Origin: Algorimicrobium algoritergicola
GTDB taxonomy: Bacteria; Bacteroidota; Bacteroidia; Flavobacteriales; Flavobacteriaceae
Assembly (NCBI RefSeq): GCF_008086165.1
Contig: NZ_VSKL01000003.1
Location: 62,001-126,000 of the forward strand
Reading direction: 5' to 3'
Length of the DNA: 64,000 nt
Made by a program: the position numbers and the translations under genes. Of this stretch, positions 1 to 9,292 are shown piece by piece; positions within the stretch are counted from its first letter, which is position 1, and each line of letters begins with the position of its first letter. Under the pieces are notes generated by a model. The model made no database searches and was not told the DNA's origin. It saw only the letters and a list, made by a program, of their open reading frames with translations.

Positions 1-224
1 GTGTTTCCTGACGTTCCTTCAATAATAGTTCCGCCTGGTTTTAAACGTCCATCTGCTTCCGCATCCTCAATCATGGTTAATGCCATACGGTCTTTAACGG
101 AGTTTCCTGGATTAAAAGTTTCGTATTTTGATAGTACCAAACAAGGTAAATCTGCTGTTAATTTATTTAATTTTACCATGGGTGTATTACCGATGGTTCC
201 TAGTATATTTTCTGCGTAATCCAT
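1..224 (-). CDS. PLP-dependent cysteine synthase / cystathionine beta-synthase family protein (N-terminal part)
   Basis: Only the first 74 codons are in the window; the gene runs off the left edge. The N-terminus carries the GTIGNTP motif (residues 9-15) and NPGNSVKDR (38-46), in which Lys44 is the expected Schiff-base lysine for pyridoxal phosphate, then TSGN (71-74), the substrate/phosphate loop. This is the beta-family fold II PLP signature shared by O-acetylserine sulfhydrylase and cystathionine beta-synthase. The ATG at 224 sits just before the family's usual first residues; a TACCTTTG -7 box lies about 77 bases upstream. Which of the two reactions it performs cannot be decided from this part. 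Confidence 0.88.
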   Translation of the reverse strand, partial: MDYAENILGTIGNTPMVKLNKLTADLPCLVLSKYETFNPGNSVKDRMALTMIEDAEADGRLKPGGTIIEGTSGN

Positions 225-300
225 ATATGTGTTTTTAAGATAATCGTTCTTATTAAACAATAGCGAGTACCTTTTTAAATGTGTTCTTAAATTAGAATTG

Positions 301-308
301 CAAAGGTA
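301..308 (-). promoter_or_regulatory. -7 promoter box for the cysteine-synthase-family gene
   Basis: TACCTTTG on the minus strand matches the Bacteroidota -7 consensus TAnnTTTG in full. No clear TTG is seen at the -33 spacing, so this rests on the -7 box and its position upstream of the leftmost gene. Confidence 0.5.
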
Positions 309-469
309 TGATTTTGATAGGAAAGCACGAAAGGTTTTTTGATTGGGAGTTTTTGCATGGAGATTTGTGAAGAAACGTGGAGATTCACGGAGGGATTTTG
401 CTCATATTATTTAATGGTAACCTGATAAACTGTGACTATGACTGATTACTGCAAACTGTAAACTGAACG

Positions 470-1705
470 TTACTCAAAACGAATAGCTTTAACTGGCGAA
501 ATTTTTGTGATGATATAAGAAGGAATCAACAACATTAGTAAACACAGAATAAACGTCCCAATATTTAAAGCGGCAATATAGGTGATACTTAAGTAAACAG
601 GTGCTTCACTTACATAGTACACATTAGGGTCTAACGGGAAAATTTTAAAATATTTTTGCGCCAATAGAATGCCCAAACCAATGAGGTTTCCCCAAATTAA
701 TCCTAAAACAATTAAATAGGATGCGTTGTACAAGAATATTTTTCGGATGGTCCAGTTATTACTTCCCAACGCTTTCAAAATACCAATCATTTGCGTGCGC
801 TCTAAAATTAAAACGAGTAATGCGGTAACCATATTAAACCCAGCGACCAGAACCATTATACCAATGATGCCATAAATGTTTTTTACGAAAATACTAATCC
901 ACTCAAAAATAGAATCGAATTTTTTCTCGACCGTAATGGTATTAAATTCAGGTGGTGTGTTTTGATAGACTTGCTCGCGAATAGCATCTAATTGCGAATA
1001 ATCGTCCACAAAAAGCTCAAAATGACCAACTTGATTTTTTTCCCATTTATTAATACGTTGCAAATGTTTGATATGCGAAATGAGATAGGTTTTATCAAAT
1101 TCCTGAAATCCTGAATTATAAATACCCACAATTTCATAAGGAATAATGCGTGGTTGTTTGTTGTAATCGTTATTTACAAAATAGGTTTGAATAGTATCAC
1201 CAACCGTTAGATGTAACCGATTGGCTGTGAATTCAGAGATTAAAACGTCCTGACTATACGCATCTGTATATTTTGGAAGTTTCCCATTAACTAAATATTC
1301 TTGGAAATAATCCCATTTATAATCTGTGCCAACACCTTTTACAATTATAGCTTCAAAATCAGTTTCCGTTCTAATAATTCCAAATTTTGTTGCCACACCT
1401 TGGATATGCTCTACACCTTTGACCGTGTTGAATTTAGGATAAAAATCTTGATCTAATGAAAGTGCCCCATCACTCTCTTGCGAATTATTATTGCCAAACT
1501 TGGAAATCATCAAGTCTCCATTAAAAGCGACTACTTTTTCACGTATTTTTTGTTGAAGCCCAATTCCAGTAGCAATGGAAATCATCATTACAATAATACC
1601 AATAGCAATTGCCGCGATACCAATTTTTATTATTGGTGCCGAAACGCTACTTTTATACGCTTTACTATCAATAATGCGTTTAGCTATAAAATATTCGAAA
1701 TTCAA
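470..1705 (-). CDS. LolC/LolE-type ABC transporter permease (FtsX-like)
   Basis: 411-residue inner-membrane protein: one N-terminal membrane segment (about 26-49), a periplasmic domain of some 220 residues, then three C-terminal membrane segments, the MacB/FtsX permease layout. In LolCDE this subunit type extracts lipoproteins from the inner membrane; no ATPase gene is adjacent, so the partner is elsewhere. No in-frame ATG exists at the 5' end; a stop lies just upstream of TTG 1714. TTG at 1705 gives the N-terminus MNFEYFIAKR, which fits flavobacterial relatives as I remember them, so I chose it. Its start abuts the start of the divergent namZ gene. Confidence 0.85.
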   Translation of the reverse strand: MNFEYFIAKRIIDSKAYKSSVSAPIIKIGIAAIAIGIIVMMISIATGIGLQQKIREKVVAFNGDLMISKFGNNNSQESDGALSLDQDFYPKFNTVKGVEHIQGVATKFGIIRTETDFEAIIVKGVGTDYKWDYFQEYLVNGKLPKYTDAYSQDVLISEFTANRLHLTVGDTIQTYFVNNDYNKQPRIIPYEIVGIYNSGFQEFDKTYLISHIKHLQRINKWEKNQVGHFELFVDDYSQLDAIREQVYQNTPPEFNTITVEKKFDSIFEWISIFVKNIYGIIGIMVLVAGFNMVTALLVLILERTQMIGILKALGSNNWTIRKIFLYNASYLIVLGLIWGNLIGLGILLAQKYFKIFPLDPNVYYVSEAPVYLSITYIAALNIGTFILCLLMLLIPSYIITKISPVKAIRFE

Positions 1706-2971
1706 ATGATGCAATTACTTTTAAACAGATTCAAAAATACAGTTTTATTATTTGTTATGGTACTGATTTCTTGCGGAAACTTTTCACAAACGGAATCGGC
1801 TGAAAAAGCAAATACCCTTCAGAAAACAGCACATTCTAAACCTGAAACAAAAAAAGATTTAGTTGTTGGTGCTAACCAAACAGATGCCTATTTACCCATA
1901 TTAAAAGGTAAGCGAATTGGTATTGTTGCCAATCAGACTTCTGTTATATTTAAAAACTCGGGACATACAGATTATACACATTTAGTCGATTCGTTAGTCG
2001 CATTAAACCTAAAAGTGCAAAAAGTATTTGCTCCAGAGCATGGTTTTCGTGGAACTGCTGATGCTGGCGAAGTAGTAAAAGATGGAATAGATACCAAAAC
2101 CGGTTTGCCTATTATTTCGCTTTATGGTGATAATAAGAAACCAAAACCTGAACAATTGGCTGATATTGATATGGTGATTTTTGACATTCAAGATGTTGGC
2201 GCACGATTTTACACCTACATTTCCTCATTGCATTATGTTATGGAAGCCTGTGCAGAACAAAATATTCCACTCCTAATTCTAGATAGACCCAATCCAAACG
2301 GTCATTATATTGATGGACCCGTTTTAGAAATGGCTCATAAAAGTTTTGTTGGTATGCACCCTGTTCCTGTGGTTCATGGTATGACTATTGGCGAATATGC
2401 TCAAATGATAAATGGCGAAAAATGGTTGAAAAACGAGGTTAATTGTGAGTTAACCGTTATTCCTGTAAAAAATTATACGCACCAGACAGCTTATAGCTTG
2501 CCTATTAAACCGTCGCCAAATTTACCAAATGATGTGGCTATAAATCTCTATCCAAGTTTGTGCTTTTTTGAAGGCACCAACGTGAGTGCTGGTCGTGGAA
2601 CAGAAAAACAGTTTCAAATTTTTGGGAGTCCTTTTCTAAATAAAGAGATGTTCAATTATAATTTTGAATTTACTCCAAAACCAAATGAAGGAGCCAAATA
2701 CCCAAAATATGATGGGAAAATTTGTTATGGTTTGGATTTAAGCGAAGCGAAACCTTTAAACAGACTTGATTTAAATTATCTGATTGAAGCCTATCAAGCA
2801 ACGTCTGATAAAGCAACATTTTTCAATAACTTTTTTATCAAATTAGCAGGAACCGACAAATTGCAAAAACAAATTGAAACACGCCATACTGCTTATGAAA
2901 TTAAGAAAACATGGGTTCGCGATTTACAAGATTATGATTCGATGCGAAAAGCGTATGTGATTTATGAATAG
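1706..2971 (+). CDS. namZ: Exo-beta-N-acetylmuramidase NamZ-like lipoprotein (DUF1343)
   Basis: 421 residues. A signal peptide ends in LISC, an SPII lipobox, so the mature protein is probably a lipoprotein. The body has DUF1343 motifs: KGKRIGIVANQTS, VFAPEHGFRG, DIQDVGARFYTY and LDRPNPNG. The family founder, Bacillus subtilis NamZ, releases terminal MurNAc from peptidoglycan fragments, so a role in muropeptide recycling is expected. Two ATGs are in tandem (1706 and 1709); an open frame extends further upstream but is antisense to the permease gene and lacks a signal peptide. Any promoter or ribosome site must lie inside the divergent permease gene. Confidence 0.88.
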   Translation: MMQLLLNRFKNTVLLFVMVLISCGNFSQTESAEKANTLQKTAHSKPETKKDLVVGANQTDAYLPILKGKRIGIVANQTSVIFKNSGHTDYTHLVDSLVALNLKVQKVFAPEHGFRGTADAGEVVKDGIDTKTGLPIISLYGDNKKPKPEQLADIDMVIFDIQDVGARFYTYISSLHYVMEACAEQNIPLLILDRPNPNGHYIDGPVLEMAHKSFVGMHPVPVVHGMTIGEYAQMINGEKWLKNEVNCELTVIPVKNYTHQTAYSLPIKPSPNLPNDVAINLYPSLCFFEGTNVSAGRGTEKQFQIFGSPFLNKEMFNYNFEFTPKPNEGAKYPKYDGKICYGLDLSEAKPLNRLDLNYLIEAYQATSDKATFFNNFFIKLAGTDKLQKQIETRHTAYEIKKTWVRDLQDYDSMRKAYVIYE

Positions 2972-2978
2972 TTAACTA

Positions 2979-3767
2979 CTAATCGTAAGGCTTTCCGTTC
3001 GGTCTTAAATTAGCTGCTCTGTATTCTGCTCGTGATTGAATTACGTAGCGTTTATCATTACTTAAGCGCCTAGGATCTGATAAACTATAGGGAACGAAAA
3101 TAGACCCTTCGCTTTCACTTTTACTAATTTTAGTGTTTTTGGAAGTCGCTACTGCTTTGTTTTTATTAGTAAATTTTTTATCCTTTAAAGCTGTTTCGCC
3201 AGGCGGATAAAATTGCTTTAGTGCTTCATTATTTACCACAACACCTTTTGTATCACGAGATTGTTTGCTCTGCTTTTCCGAATTGACAAATTGACTAGAT
3301 TCTGAATCATTAATTTCTGAAGGTTTTAAAAAAATCTCTTTATTCAAATCCGTAGTAGTTGCTAATCGTGTATTAGGCGCAGTAAACTCCATGATAGGCA
3401 GCAATCTAGCGATTTTAAAAACCACTGTTTTACTGTAAATATAGGTGTCATCTTTACCTTCTATAAATAATACAGAAAGTGTATAATTACCAACCTCTAA
3501 AAAACTTAATGGGACTTTCACTTCCTTTTTATCACCACCAAGCGGCATAACCTGCACACCAGAATCGCTAATTATTTCAATTTTGGAAAGGGGAAACTCA
3601 CTTTTAAGAAGCAAGGTATCACCTGTTGCATTCAAATTATGAGCCAAGCTGGCTGCTTTGGTATTTATGTTTTTTGTTATAGTAGAATAAATATTACTTT
3701 GTGCGAGGGAAACAAAATGGCAACTAGTAACTAAAATCATAAACATCACTATACGTAGTAGTTTCAT
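2979..3767 (-). CDS. Secreted protein of unknown function, paralogue of the next gene
   Basis: 262 residues with an N-terminal signal segment (LVTSCHFVSLAQ region; either SPI cleavage after SLAQ or a lipobox at TSC). Not recognised. It shares the stretch LNAT-DTLLL and the following strand pattern with the gene at 3985-4377, so the two are tandem paralogues; this one adds a long Ser/Lys-rich tail with low complexity and ends in a short basic C-terminus. ATG 3767 is preferred to the TTG at 3791 because it leaves the signal peptide at the N-terminus. Ends 7 bases from namZ, convergent. Confidence 0.7.
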   Translation of the reverse strand: MKLLRIVMFMILVTSCHFVSLAQSNIYSTITKNINTKAASLAHNLNATGDTLLLKSEFPLSKIEIISDSGVQVMPLGGDKKEVKVPLSFLEVGNYTLSVLFIEGKDDTYIYSKTVVFKIARLLPIMEFTAPNTRLATTTDLNKEIFLKPSEINDSESSQFVNSEKQSKQSRDTKGVVVNNEALKQFYPPGETALKDKKFTNKNKAVATSKNTKISKSESEGSIFVPYSLSDPRRLSNDKRYVIQSRAEYRAANLRPNGKPYD

Positions 3768-3984
3768 GACGAATATATTTAAATTAAACAATCTGCTTTG
3801 GGCTATTAACCAGATATTTAATACTATAAATGTATGATGTCAAGGTAATTACATCAAATAATTGGATGTTTATTCGTTCAGACTTTATATTTATTAGACA
3901 AACAGAATGTGAATGAATAAATAATCGACAAACAGACAGGAAGATGCAATCTATTTTACTATAAAAAAGCTAATACAATCTAGT

Positions 3985-4377
3985 TTAGTTATAGGTTAGT
4001 TTTGTGCGCTCAATTCTAGTAAAAGCATCGATTATATAAATAACAAAAACTATTTTTTTAGCAGATTGAGAAACAACGAGTACATGTTTTCCTTTAGATA
4101 AATTTTGTAATGGTATCTGAAAATTTTTAGCATCTATATACAGATCTATTTCACGCTTATAAGCCGTATTAATAGAATAAATATGACTAATTTTTGTAGG
4201 ACTTTGTAATAGTAGTGTATCCTTGGTTGCATTTAATTCGTGCAGTAAGGTGTTTGCATTAAAATTCGTGTTTTTCTCTATTTTAGCCATGTAGCTGGTT
4301 TGCGAATTGGCAAACTGATTACTGAATAAAAAGGCAAATAGGAAAATATGGAAAACGTAAGTTCTCATAAAAATCAT
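3985..4377 (-). CDS. Small secreted protein, paralogue of its downstream neighbour
   Basis: 130 residues: signal peptide (FLFAFLFSNQFANSQ) followed by a single domain of about 105 residues that matches the N-terminal half of the product at 2979-3767 (LHELNAT-DTLLLQS, then a beta-rich region). No known motif. ATG 4377 and ATG 4368 are both possible starts. Same strand as its paralogue with a 217-base gap, so they may be transcribed separately. Confidence 0.65.
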   Translation of the reverse strand: MIFMRTYVFHIFLFAFLFSNQFANSQTSYMAKIEKNTNFNANTLLHELNATKDTLLLQSPTKISHIYSINTAYKREIDLYIDAKNFQIPLQNLSKGKHVLVVSQSAKKIVFVIYIIDAFTRIERTKLTYN

Positions 4378-4523
4378 TGTGTTTTATTTATAACCAACAC
4401 AACGACAGCGTATTAATCTCTCGAGATAAATCTAAACAAACGACCGTAATTATTTACAATATTATCTGCAAACAGCATAAAAGTCGGATAAAAAGAGTTT
4501 TTACGAGATATTAACCTAAAAAA

Positions 4524-5354
4524 TCAGTCTTTTTCCGTAATAATAGTCGGTTTTTGATATTTCTGAAAAGGCTGCTTTAATAATTCACCAATTTTACCAT
4601 TAGCAACTTCGTCTGGAAACACATCTACACCATAGATTATTTTATCCCGATCTAACTCCATATACGTTCCTAGGATCCTATCCCAAATGGAGAAAATATT
4701 TCCGTAGTTAGAATCTGTATAAGGCAGAATATAATGGTGATGGACTTTATGCATATCAGGTGACACAAACACATAACTCATGAGCTTATCAAGCTTTCTA
4801 GGCATTCTTATATTAGCATGTGTTAATTGGGTGAATATGACAGATAGTGATTGATATAGAAATACAATAGCTATAGGTGTTCCCACAATAAACACACCCA
4901 AAATGGTAAAGGAAAACCGAATGACACTCTCTATAGGATGGTGTCTATTTCCGGTAGTTGTATCCACATGGTGATCTGTATGATGCACCAAATGAACCAT
5001 CCAAAGTGGTTTGACTTTATGCTCTACAAAATGTGCTAAATAGGCTCCGAAAAAGTCCAATAACAGCACTCCCAAAAGCGCATATAAACCAAGTGGCATT
5101 TCTGGTAACCAATTAATAATACCGAAATTATTGGCTGCTACCCAATCCGTAGATTTTAGCACTAAAAAGGCCAATCCAAAATTGATAATAATGGTAGTCA
5201 GTGTAAAAAACAAATTTGGCCAAGCATGCTTCCATTTCTTGTAACTAAATTGAAATAAAGGTAAGGCACCTTCTAAAAACCAAAAAAACATAATACCACC
5301 TACTAATAAAATACTTCTGTGTAATGTGGGAATGGTTTCAAAATAAGTGATCAT
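4524..5354 (-). CDS. Sterol desaturase / fatty acid hydroxylase family membrane protein
   Basis: 276 residues, four to five membrane segments, with the histidine clusters of the di-iron hydroxylase superfamily: HFVEH, HLVHHTDHH, then HANIR and DMHKVHHHY. These ligate two irons that insert oxygen into lipid C-H bonds; bacterial members act on fatty acids, carotenoids or hopanoid-like lipids. The substrate here is not known. ATG 5354 is used; the TTG three codons upstream is unnecessary. No operon partner is obvious, the YkgJ-type gene upstream is 44 bases away on the same strand. Confidence 0.85.
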   Translation of the reverse strand: MITYFETIPTLHRSILLVGGIMFFWFLEGALPLFQFSYKKWKHAWPNLFFTLTTIIINFGLAFLVLKSTDWVAANNFGIINWLPEMPLGLYALLGVLLLDFFGAYLAHFVEHKVKPLWMVHLVHHTDHHVDTTTGNRHHPIESVIRFSFTILGVFIVGTPIAIVFLYQSLSVIFTQLTHANIRMPRKLDKLMSYVFVSPDMHKVHHHYILPYTDSNYGNIFSIWDRILGTYMELDRDKIIYGVDVFPDEVANGKIGELLKQPFQKYQKPTIITEKD

Positions 5355-5398
5355 TGCTTCCAAATTCTTTTTTGTTTAAAGATACTAAAAAGTTCAAT

Positions 5399-5920
5399 TT
5401 AAAATTTAATACGTTTTTTCATTTCTTCAACAATATGATAAGCTGCAGGGCAGATTTCTACATTTTTCATGGTAAGATTAGATATTTGTTGAAATTTTTT
5501 TCTATCTGTATGTGGGAATTCGCTACAGGCTTTTGGCCTAACCTCATAAATGCTGCAATAATTATCAGCTCCTAAAAAGGTACATGGTACGGATTGTAAT
5601 ACGTAATCATTTTCTTCATCAATCCGCAAAAACTGATCAATAAAGGGTTGAGGCTTCATTTTAAAATGCTTGGAAATCCGCTCCACATCCTTATCGGTAA
5701 ATAAAGGTCCAGTTGTTTTACAGCAATTAGCACAATCCAAACAATCCGTACGTTGAAATTCTGCTTCATGAAGTTCTTGCATGATATAATCCAATTGCTT
5801 GGGTGGTTTCTTTTTTAGTTTTTTAAAGAAATCTTTATTCTCCTTATGCTTATCTTTGGCAAGTTTTGGAAGACTTTCTATTTTGGCTTTCAGGTTCAAA
5901 TTTTCTGGTTTGAGATTCAA
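5399..5920 (-). CDS. YkgJ-family cysteine-cluster (zinc/iron-binding) protein
   Basis: 173 residues. The core has eight conserved cysteines in the pattern CLDCANCC, then CTF, YCSIYEVRPKACSEFP and CPAA, which is the YkgJ/Fe-S-cluster-like metal-chelating domain. The N-terminal 45 residues are Lys-rich and probably helical. No ATG is available before the domain; TTG 5920 is the only reasonable start. The biochemical role of the family is not established. It is divergently placed, 53 bases from the methyltransferase gene. Confidence 0.82.
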   Translation of the reverse strand: MNLKPENLNLKAKIESLPKLAKDKHKENKDFFKKLKKKPPKQLDYIMQELHEAEFQRTDCLDCANCCKTTGPLFTDKDVERISKHFKMKPQPFIDQFLRIDEENDYVLQSVPCTFLGADNYCSIYEVRPKACSEFPHTDRKKFQQISNLTMKNVEICPAAYHIVEEMKKRIKF

Positions 5921-5973
5921 ATCGTTACAAAATTAGGAAAACCATCTTAACAACAAACTTTAAATAGTAAACT

Positions 5974-6678
5974 TTGAAATTAAAAGACATATTCGGAAAA
6001 GCATTATTGGATTATCAATCGGGAAATTACACGGAAGATTTAATTACTTCCACGAACATTTCTGAAGAAGATGAGCTACCCATCCCCTATTTATTTAGAA
6101 CATTTAAGGACATGCCAAAACTTGAACAGAAAGCTTTACAATTAGCAAAAGGAACTATTTTAGATGTTGGGTGTGGCGCAGGAAGTCATAGTTTATATTT
6201 ACAAGAACAAGGCTTTTCTGTTAAAGCCATTGATGTTTCGGAAGGCGCTATTGATGTAGCTATAAAACGTGGTGTAAAAAACGCTGAATTAAAAGCCCTT
6301 TTAGATGAAACCGAAACTTTTGACACCATTTTATTACTGATGAATGGTTCAGGAATTTTTCAAGCGTTATCTGAAGTCAGCACCTACTTAAAACATTTAA
6401 AATCTTTGTTGAATCCTGGTGGTCAGATTCTAATAGATTCTTCAGATATAAAATACATGTACGAAGATGAAGATGGCGGATTATGGATTGATACCCAAGC
6501 CAATTATCATGGCGAATTGGACTACTATTTAAGTTATAAAGGTGAAGATGAAATCCCTATGAAATGGTTGTATCTAGATTTTGAAACCTTGAATCTTGCG
6601 TGCCAAACGGTTGGATTAAAATGTGATAAGGTACTGGATGGTGAACATTATGATTATTTGGCACAATTAGCATTATAA
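5974..6678 (+). CDS. Class I SAM-dependent methyltransferase
   Basis: 234 residues. Motif I is ILDVGCGAGSHS (about residues 63-74), with the acidic motif II AIDVSEGAI after the next strand, the Rossmann-like SAM site. Substrate unknown. The start is TTG at 5974, since no ATG precedes motif I at a suitable place; the N-terminal segment before it resembles others in the family. Its 3' end overlaps the convergent gene by 25 bases. Confidence 0.82.
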   Translation: MKLKDIFGKALLDYQSGNYTEDLITSTNISEEDELPIPYLFRTFKDMPKLEQKALQLAKGTILDVGCGAGSHSLYLQEQGFSVKAIDVSEGAIDVAIKRGVKNAELKALLDETETFDTILLLMNGSGIFQALSEVSTYLKHLKSLLNPGGQILIDSSDIKYMYEDEDGGLWIDTQANYHGELDYYLSYKGEDEIPMKWLYLDFETLNLACQTVGLKCDKVLDGEHYDYLAQLAL

Positions 6679-7280
6679 TAATTCAATATAGCCTCTAAAT
6701 CATCACTTTTGAATATTTTTGTTTCAATTTTATTTACTAAACTTGGACAATCTTGGAAGTATTCTTTTGCTTTCTTTTTAAAACCAGACATTACCAAAGC
6801 AGCAGCACTTTCTAGAGGAACTTCATCTTTAAATTGAATTAATTGTTGTTCAAATATTCTAACATGCGAATTCGTGTTTTTAGATACCGTTCGTATTAAC
6901 AGTCTTAAATCTCCATCAACAAGTAACTCGGCAAACCCAAATTTAGATTTTTTCTCATTTTTAGGAAAAACGACAAATCTAGCAGATCGTTTTCCATTAA
7001 TTTTTCGCCCTTTCACTCTGGTTCTATAATCTAATTGAAAGACAATACTATCAATTTCCTTCGCCTTTACTGTATGGGTTGGTTTTCCCTTGCCTTCTGA
7101 AAGTCTAAACGTTTCATTACCTCCTGAAACACTATTTGAAGTTGGCATAGACATTCGTCCTTCTCCCTTCAATGAAGTACCATCTTTTAAATAAACAACG
7201 GCTTCTTCCCAATCCGTATTATATTGAGAAAAACTAAATTGAAAACACAGTAAAATAAATATGATGCTAATTTTTTTCAT
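6654..7280 (-). CDS. Secreted hypothetical protein
   Basis: 208 residues starting at ATG 7280, which places a clear signal peptide (MKKISIIFILLCFQFSFSQ) at the N-terminus; a longer open frame upstream to 7376 lacks such logic. The mature part begins with a strand-rich domain containing AVVYLKDGTSLKGEG, reminiscent of small beta-sandwich or Sm-like modules, and ends in a helical Cys-containing tail (DCPSL, NANCAK). No family recognised. Convergent with the methyltransferase gene. Confidence 0.65.
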   Translation of the reverse strand: MKKISIIFILLCFQFSFSQYNTDWEEAVVYLKDGTSLKGEGRMSMPTSNSVSGGNETFRLSEGKGKPTHTVKAKEIDSIVFQLDYRTRVKGRKINGKRSARFVVFPKNEKKSKFGFAELLVDGDLRLLIRTVSKNTNSHVRIFEQQLIQFKDEVPLESAAALVMSGFKKKAKEYFQDCPSLVNKIETKIFKSDDLEAILNYYNANCAK

Positions 7281-7510
7281 TTTTATAAATTTATATAAAA
7301 CTTCTAATGCTAATGCTACTATAAAAATAATACAGAAACACCAATTTGAAATACCTATTTCAAATTTACGATTCAAAATTTAAGGCTGACTAATTAAAGC
7401 GCAATTATCAGTTTCAAATTAATTTTTCAACTTAAATGAAAATGCAAATCTCACCACTATCCTACAACCAAACACCTCAAACCCATGACTTCATTCCTAA
7501 TGCCAAAAAA

Positions 7511-9136
7511 CTAATAAACTTGCTTTCCTCCCAAATAGGTTTGTTCCACTTTAGTTTCAGGAACTTGATGAATATCAACACTCATAATATCACGATCAAG
7601 CATAATAAAATCGGCAAACTTACCAGCTTCTATACTACCCTTTTCGTTTTCTTCAAAATTAGAATAAGCTGCCCAAATAGTCATACCACGCAAAGTCTCT
7701 TCCCGTGATAAGGCATTTTCCATTTGAAAACCATCTTTAGGAAATTCCTCTAAATCCTGTCTGGCAACTGCGGCATAAAAGGTTAAAAAAGGACTTACTT
7801 TTTCCACAGGAAAATCAGTTCCTAAAGCCACTTTCCCGTATGTATCTAATAACTTTTTATAAGCATAAGCACCTTTAATACGTTCAGCTCCTATCCTATC
7901 TTCAGCCCAATACATATCACTAGTTGCATGTGTTGGTTGGATGGATGGCAAAATGTTATCAAATTTTTCAAAATCTTCAGGTGATACAATTTGCGCATGC
8001 TCAATACGCCAGCGTCTATCATTTTTGCCATTGAGTACTTTTTTATAGATATTTAAAACGGCATGATTGGCCGAATCACCAATAGCATGTGTATTCAATT
8101 GGAATTCTGAATTCGCAATTCGTGTTGCGGCTTTTTCTAAATAATCTAAACTCGTAACCGGTAAACCATAAACGGTTTGTGCATCGGAATACGGCTCACG
8201 CAATAAAGCACCACGCGATCCAAGCGCGCCATCAGACGAGATTTTAAACGAGCGAATATGCAAACGGTCCGTTTTTACAATGCCGTTTTTCAAGTAGTAA
8301 TCTAACTGATCTTCCGTACCACTTGCCATGACGTATAAACGAATTTTTAAATCGCCCGTCTGATACAAACTTTCCATTATTTCAATAGCATCAGCCGACA
8401 CTCCGGCATCATCAATAGTGGTTAAACCATATTTAAAACAGTCTTCTTGAGCGGCTAAAAGCGCTTTCACACGTTGACTTCTTGAGGCTACTGGCCAGTT
8501 ATTAAAAACAAGATTTTGAGCACGATCTACTAAAACACCTGTTAACTTGCCGTCCTTTTTAATGAAATCGCCACCATCAATCTGACTGGTTTCAGTTACC
8601 GTTCCTAAATCTAATGCTGCTTGATTAAACAAGGTAGCATGACCATCCACACGACCTAAAGCAATAGGTGTATCAGGGAAAAGCTGATTTAATAAGGCAT
8701 TATTAGGAAATTCTTTTTCTTCCCAATCATTTTGGTCCCAACCTCTGGCATAAATAACCCCAAGTTGATTCTCGTTCTGAAAATCTAAAACGCGCTTTAC
8801 AACATCATCAAAACTATCCGTACCCATTAAGTCCACACTTAATAAATTATTACCTAAACCTTCAAAATGCGCGTGTGCATCAATTAAACCTGGCACAATA
8901 GTTTTACCTTGGGCATCAATAATGGTATCTGCTGCGTATTTTTCTTGAAGTATTTTTGAAGACGCAATTTCTAAAAACTTGCCATCTTTTATGGCGAAGG
9001 CTTCAGCTTTATCAAAATTACCATTTACCGTGTAGATGTTTCCGTTGATTACAATAGCATCAACTGGCGTTTTTTCTTTTTGACAAGACAATACGGTTGC
9101 GAAAATGGCAAAGGTTAGAAGTTTTTTCATATTCAT
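7511..9136 (-). CDS. Amidohydrolase, YtcJ-like lipoprotein
   Basis: 541 residues (539 if ATG 9130 is used). A short signal peptide ends in VLSC, an SPII lipobox. The metal-dependent hydrolase fold follows: VPGLIDAHAHFEG (HxH metal ligands), later histidines in LNTHAIGD and RIEHAQ, and ALGTDFPVE with the catalytic-type Asp. This is the amidohydrolase_3 family; YtcJ-like enzymes hydrolyse amide or imide bonds, substrate unknown. Being outer-membrane anchored or periplasmic is common for Bacteroidota members. Confidence 0.85.
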   Translation of the reverse strand: MNMKKLLTFAIFATVLSCQKEKTPVDAIVINGNIYTVNGNFDKAEAFAIKDGKFLEIASSKILQEKYAADTIIDAQGKTIVPGLIDAHAHFEGLGNNLLSVDLMGTDSFDDVVKRVLDFQNENQLGVIYARGWDQNDWEEKEFPNNALLNQLFPDTPIALGRVDGHATLFNQAALDLGTVTETSQIDGGDFIKKDGKLTGVLVDRAQNLVFNNWPVASRSQRVKALLAAQEDCFKYGLTTIDDAGVSADAIEIMESLYQTGDLKIRLYVMASGTEDQLDYYLKNGIVKTDRLHIRSFKISSDGALGSRGALLREPYSDAQTVYGLPVTSLDYLEKAATRIANSEFQLNTHAIGDSANHAVLNIYKKVLNGKNDRRWRIEHAQIVSPEDFEKFDNILPSIQPTHATSDMYWAEDRIGAERIKGAYAYKKLLDTYGKVALGTDFPVEKVSPFLTFYAAVARQDLEEFPKDGFQMENALSREETLRGMTIWAAYSNFEENEKGSIEAGKFADFIMLDRDIMSVDIHQVPETKVEQTYLGGKQVY

Positions 9137-9199
9137 TTTAAAATTAGTTCTCGTTACATTCCTGCTTATTGTTGGAATACGCGAATGGACGTTTTGTAA

Positions 9200-9239
9200 A
9201 AATAGTAAAAGCGTTCAAATTTGAACGCTTTTACTATTT
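9200..9239. terminator. Perfect 40-bp palindrome, probable terminator
   Basis: The two 20-base halves are exact reverse complements with AAATTT at the centre and no spacer. It lies between the end of the barrel gene (9293) and the start of the amidohydrolase gene, both on the minus strand, so it most likely ends the TPR-barrel transcript. It is unusually long for a terminator. Confidence 0.6.
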
Positions 9240-9292
9240 ATTTTAGAATATTTGATGAAATCCTGAAACAAGTTCAGAATGATCATTCGCAA

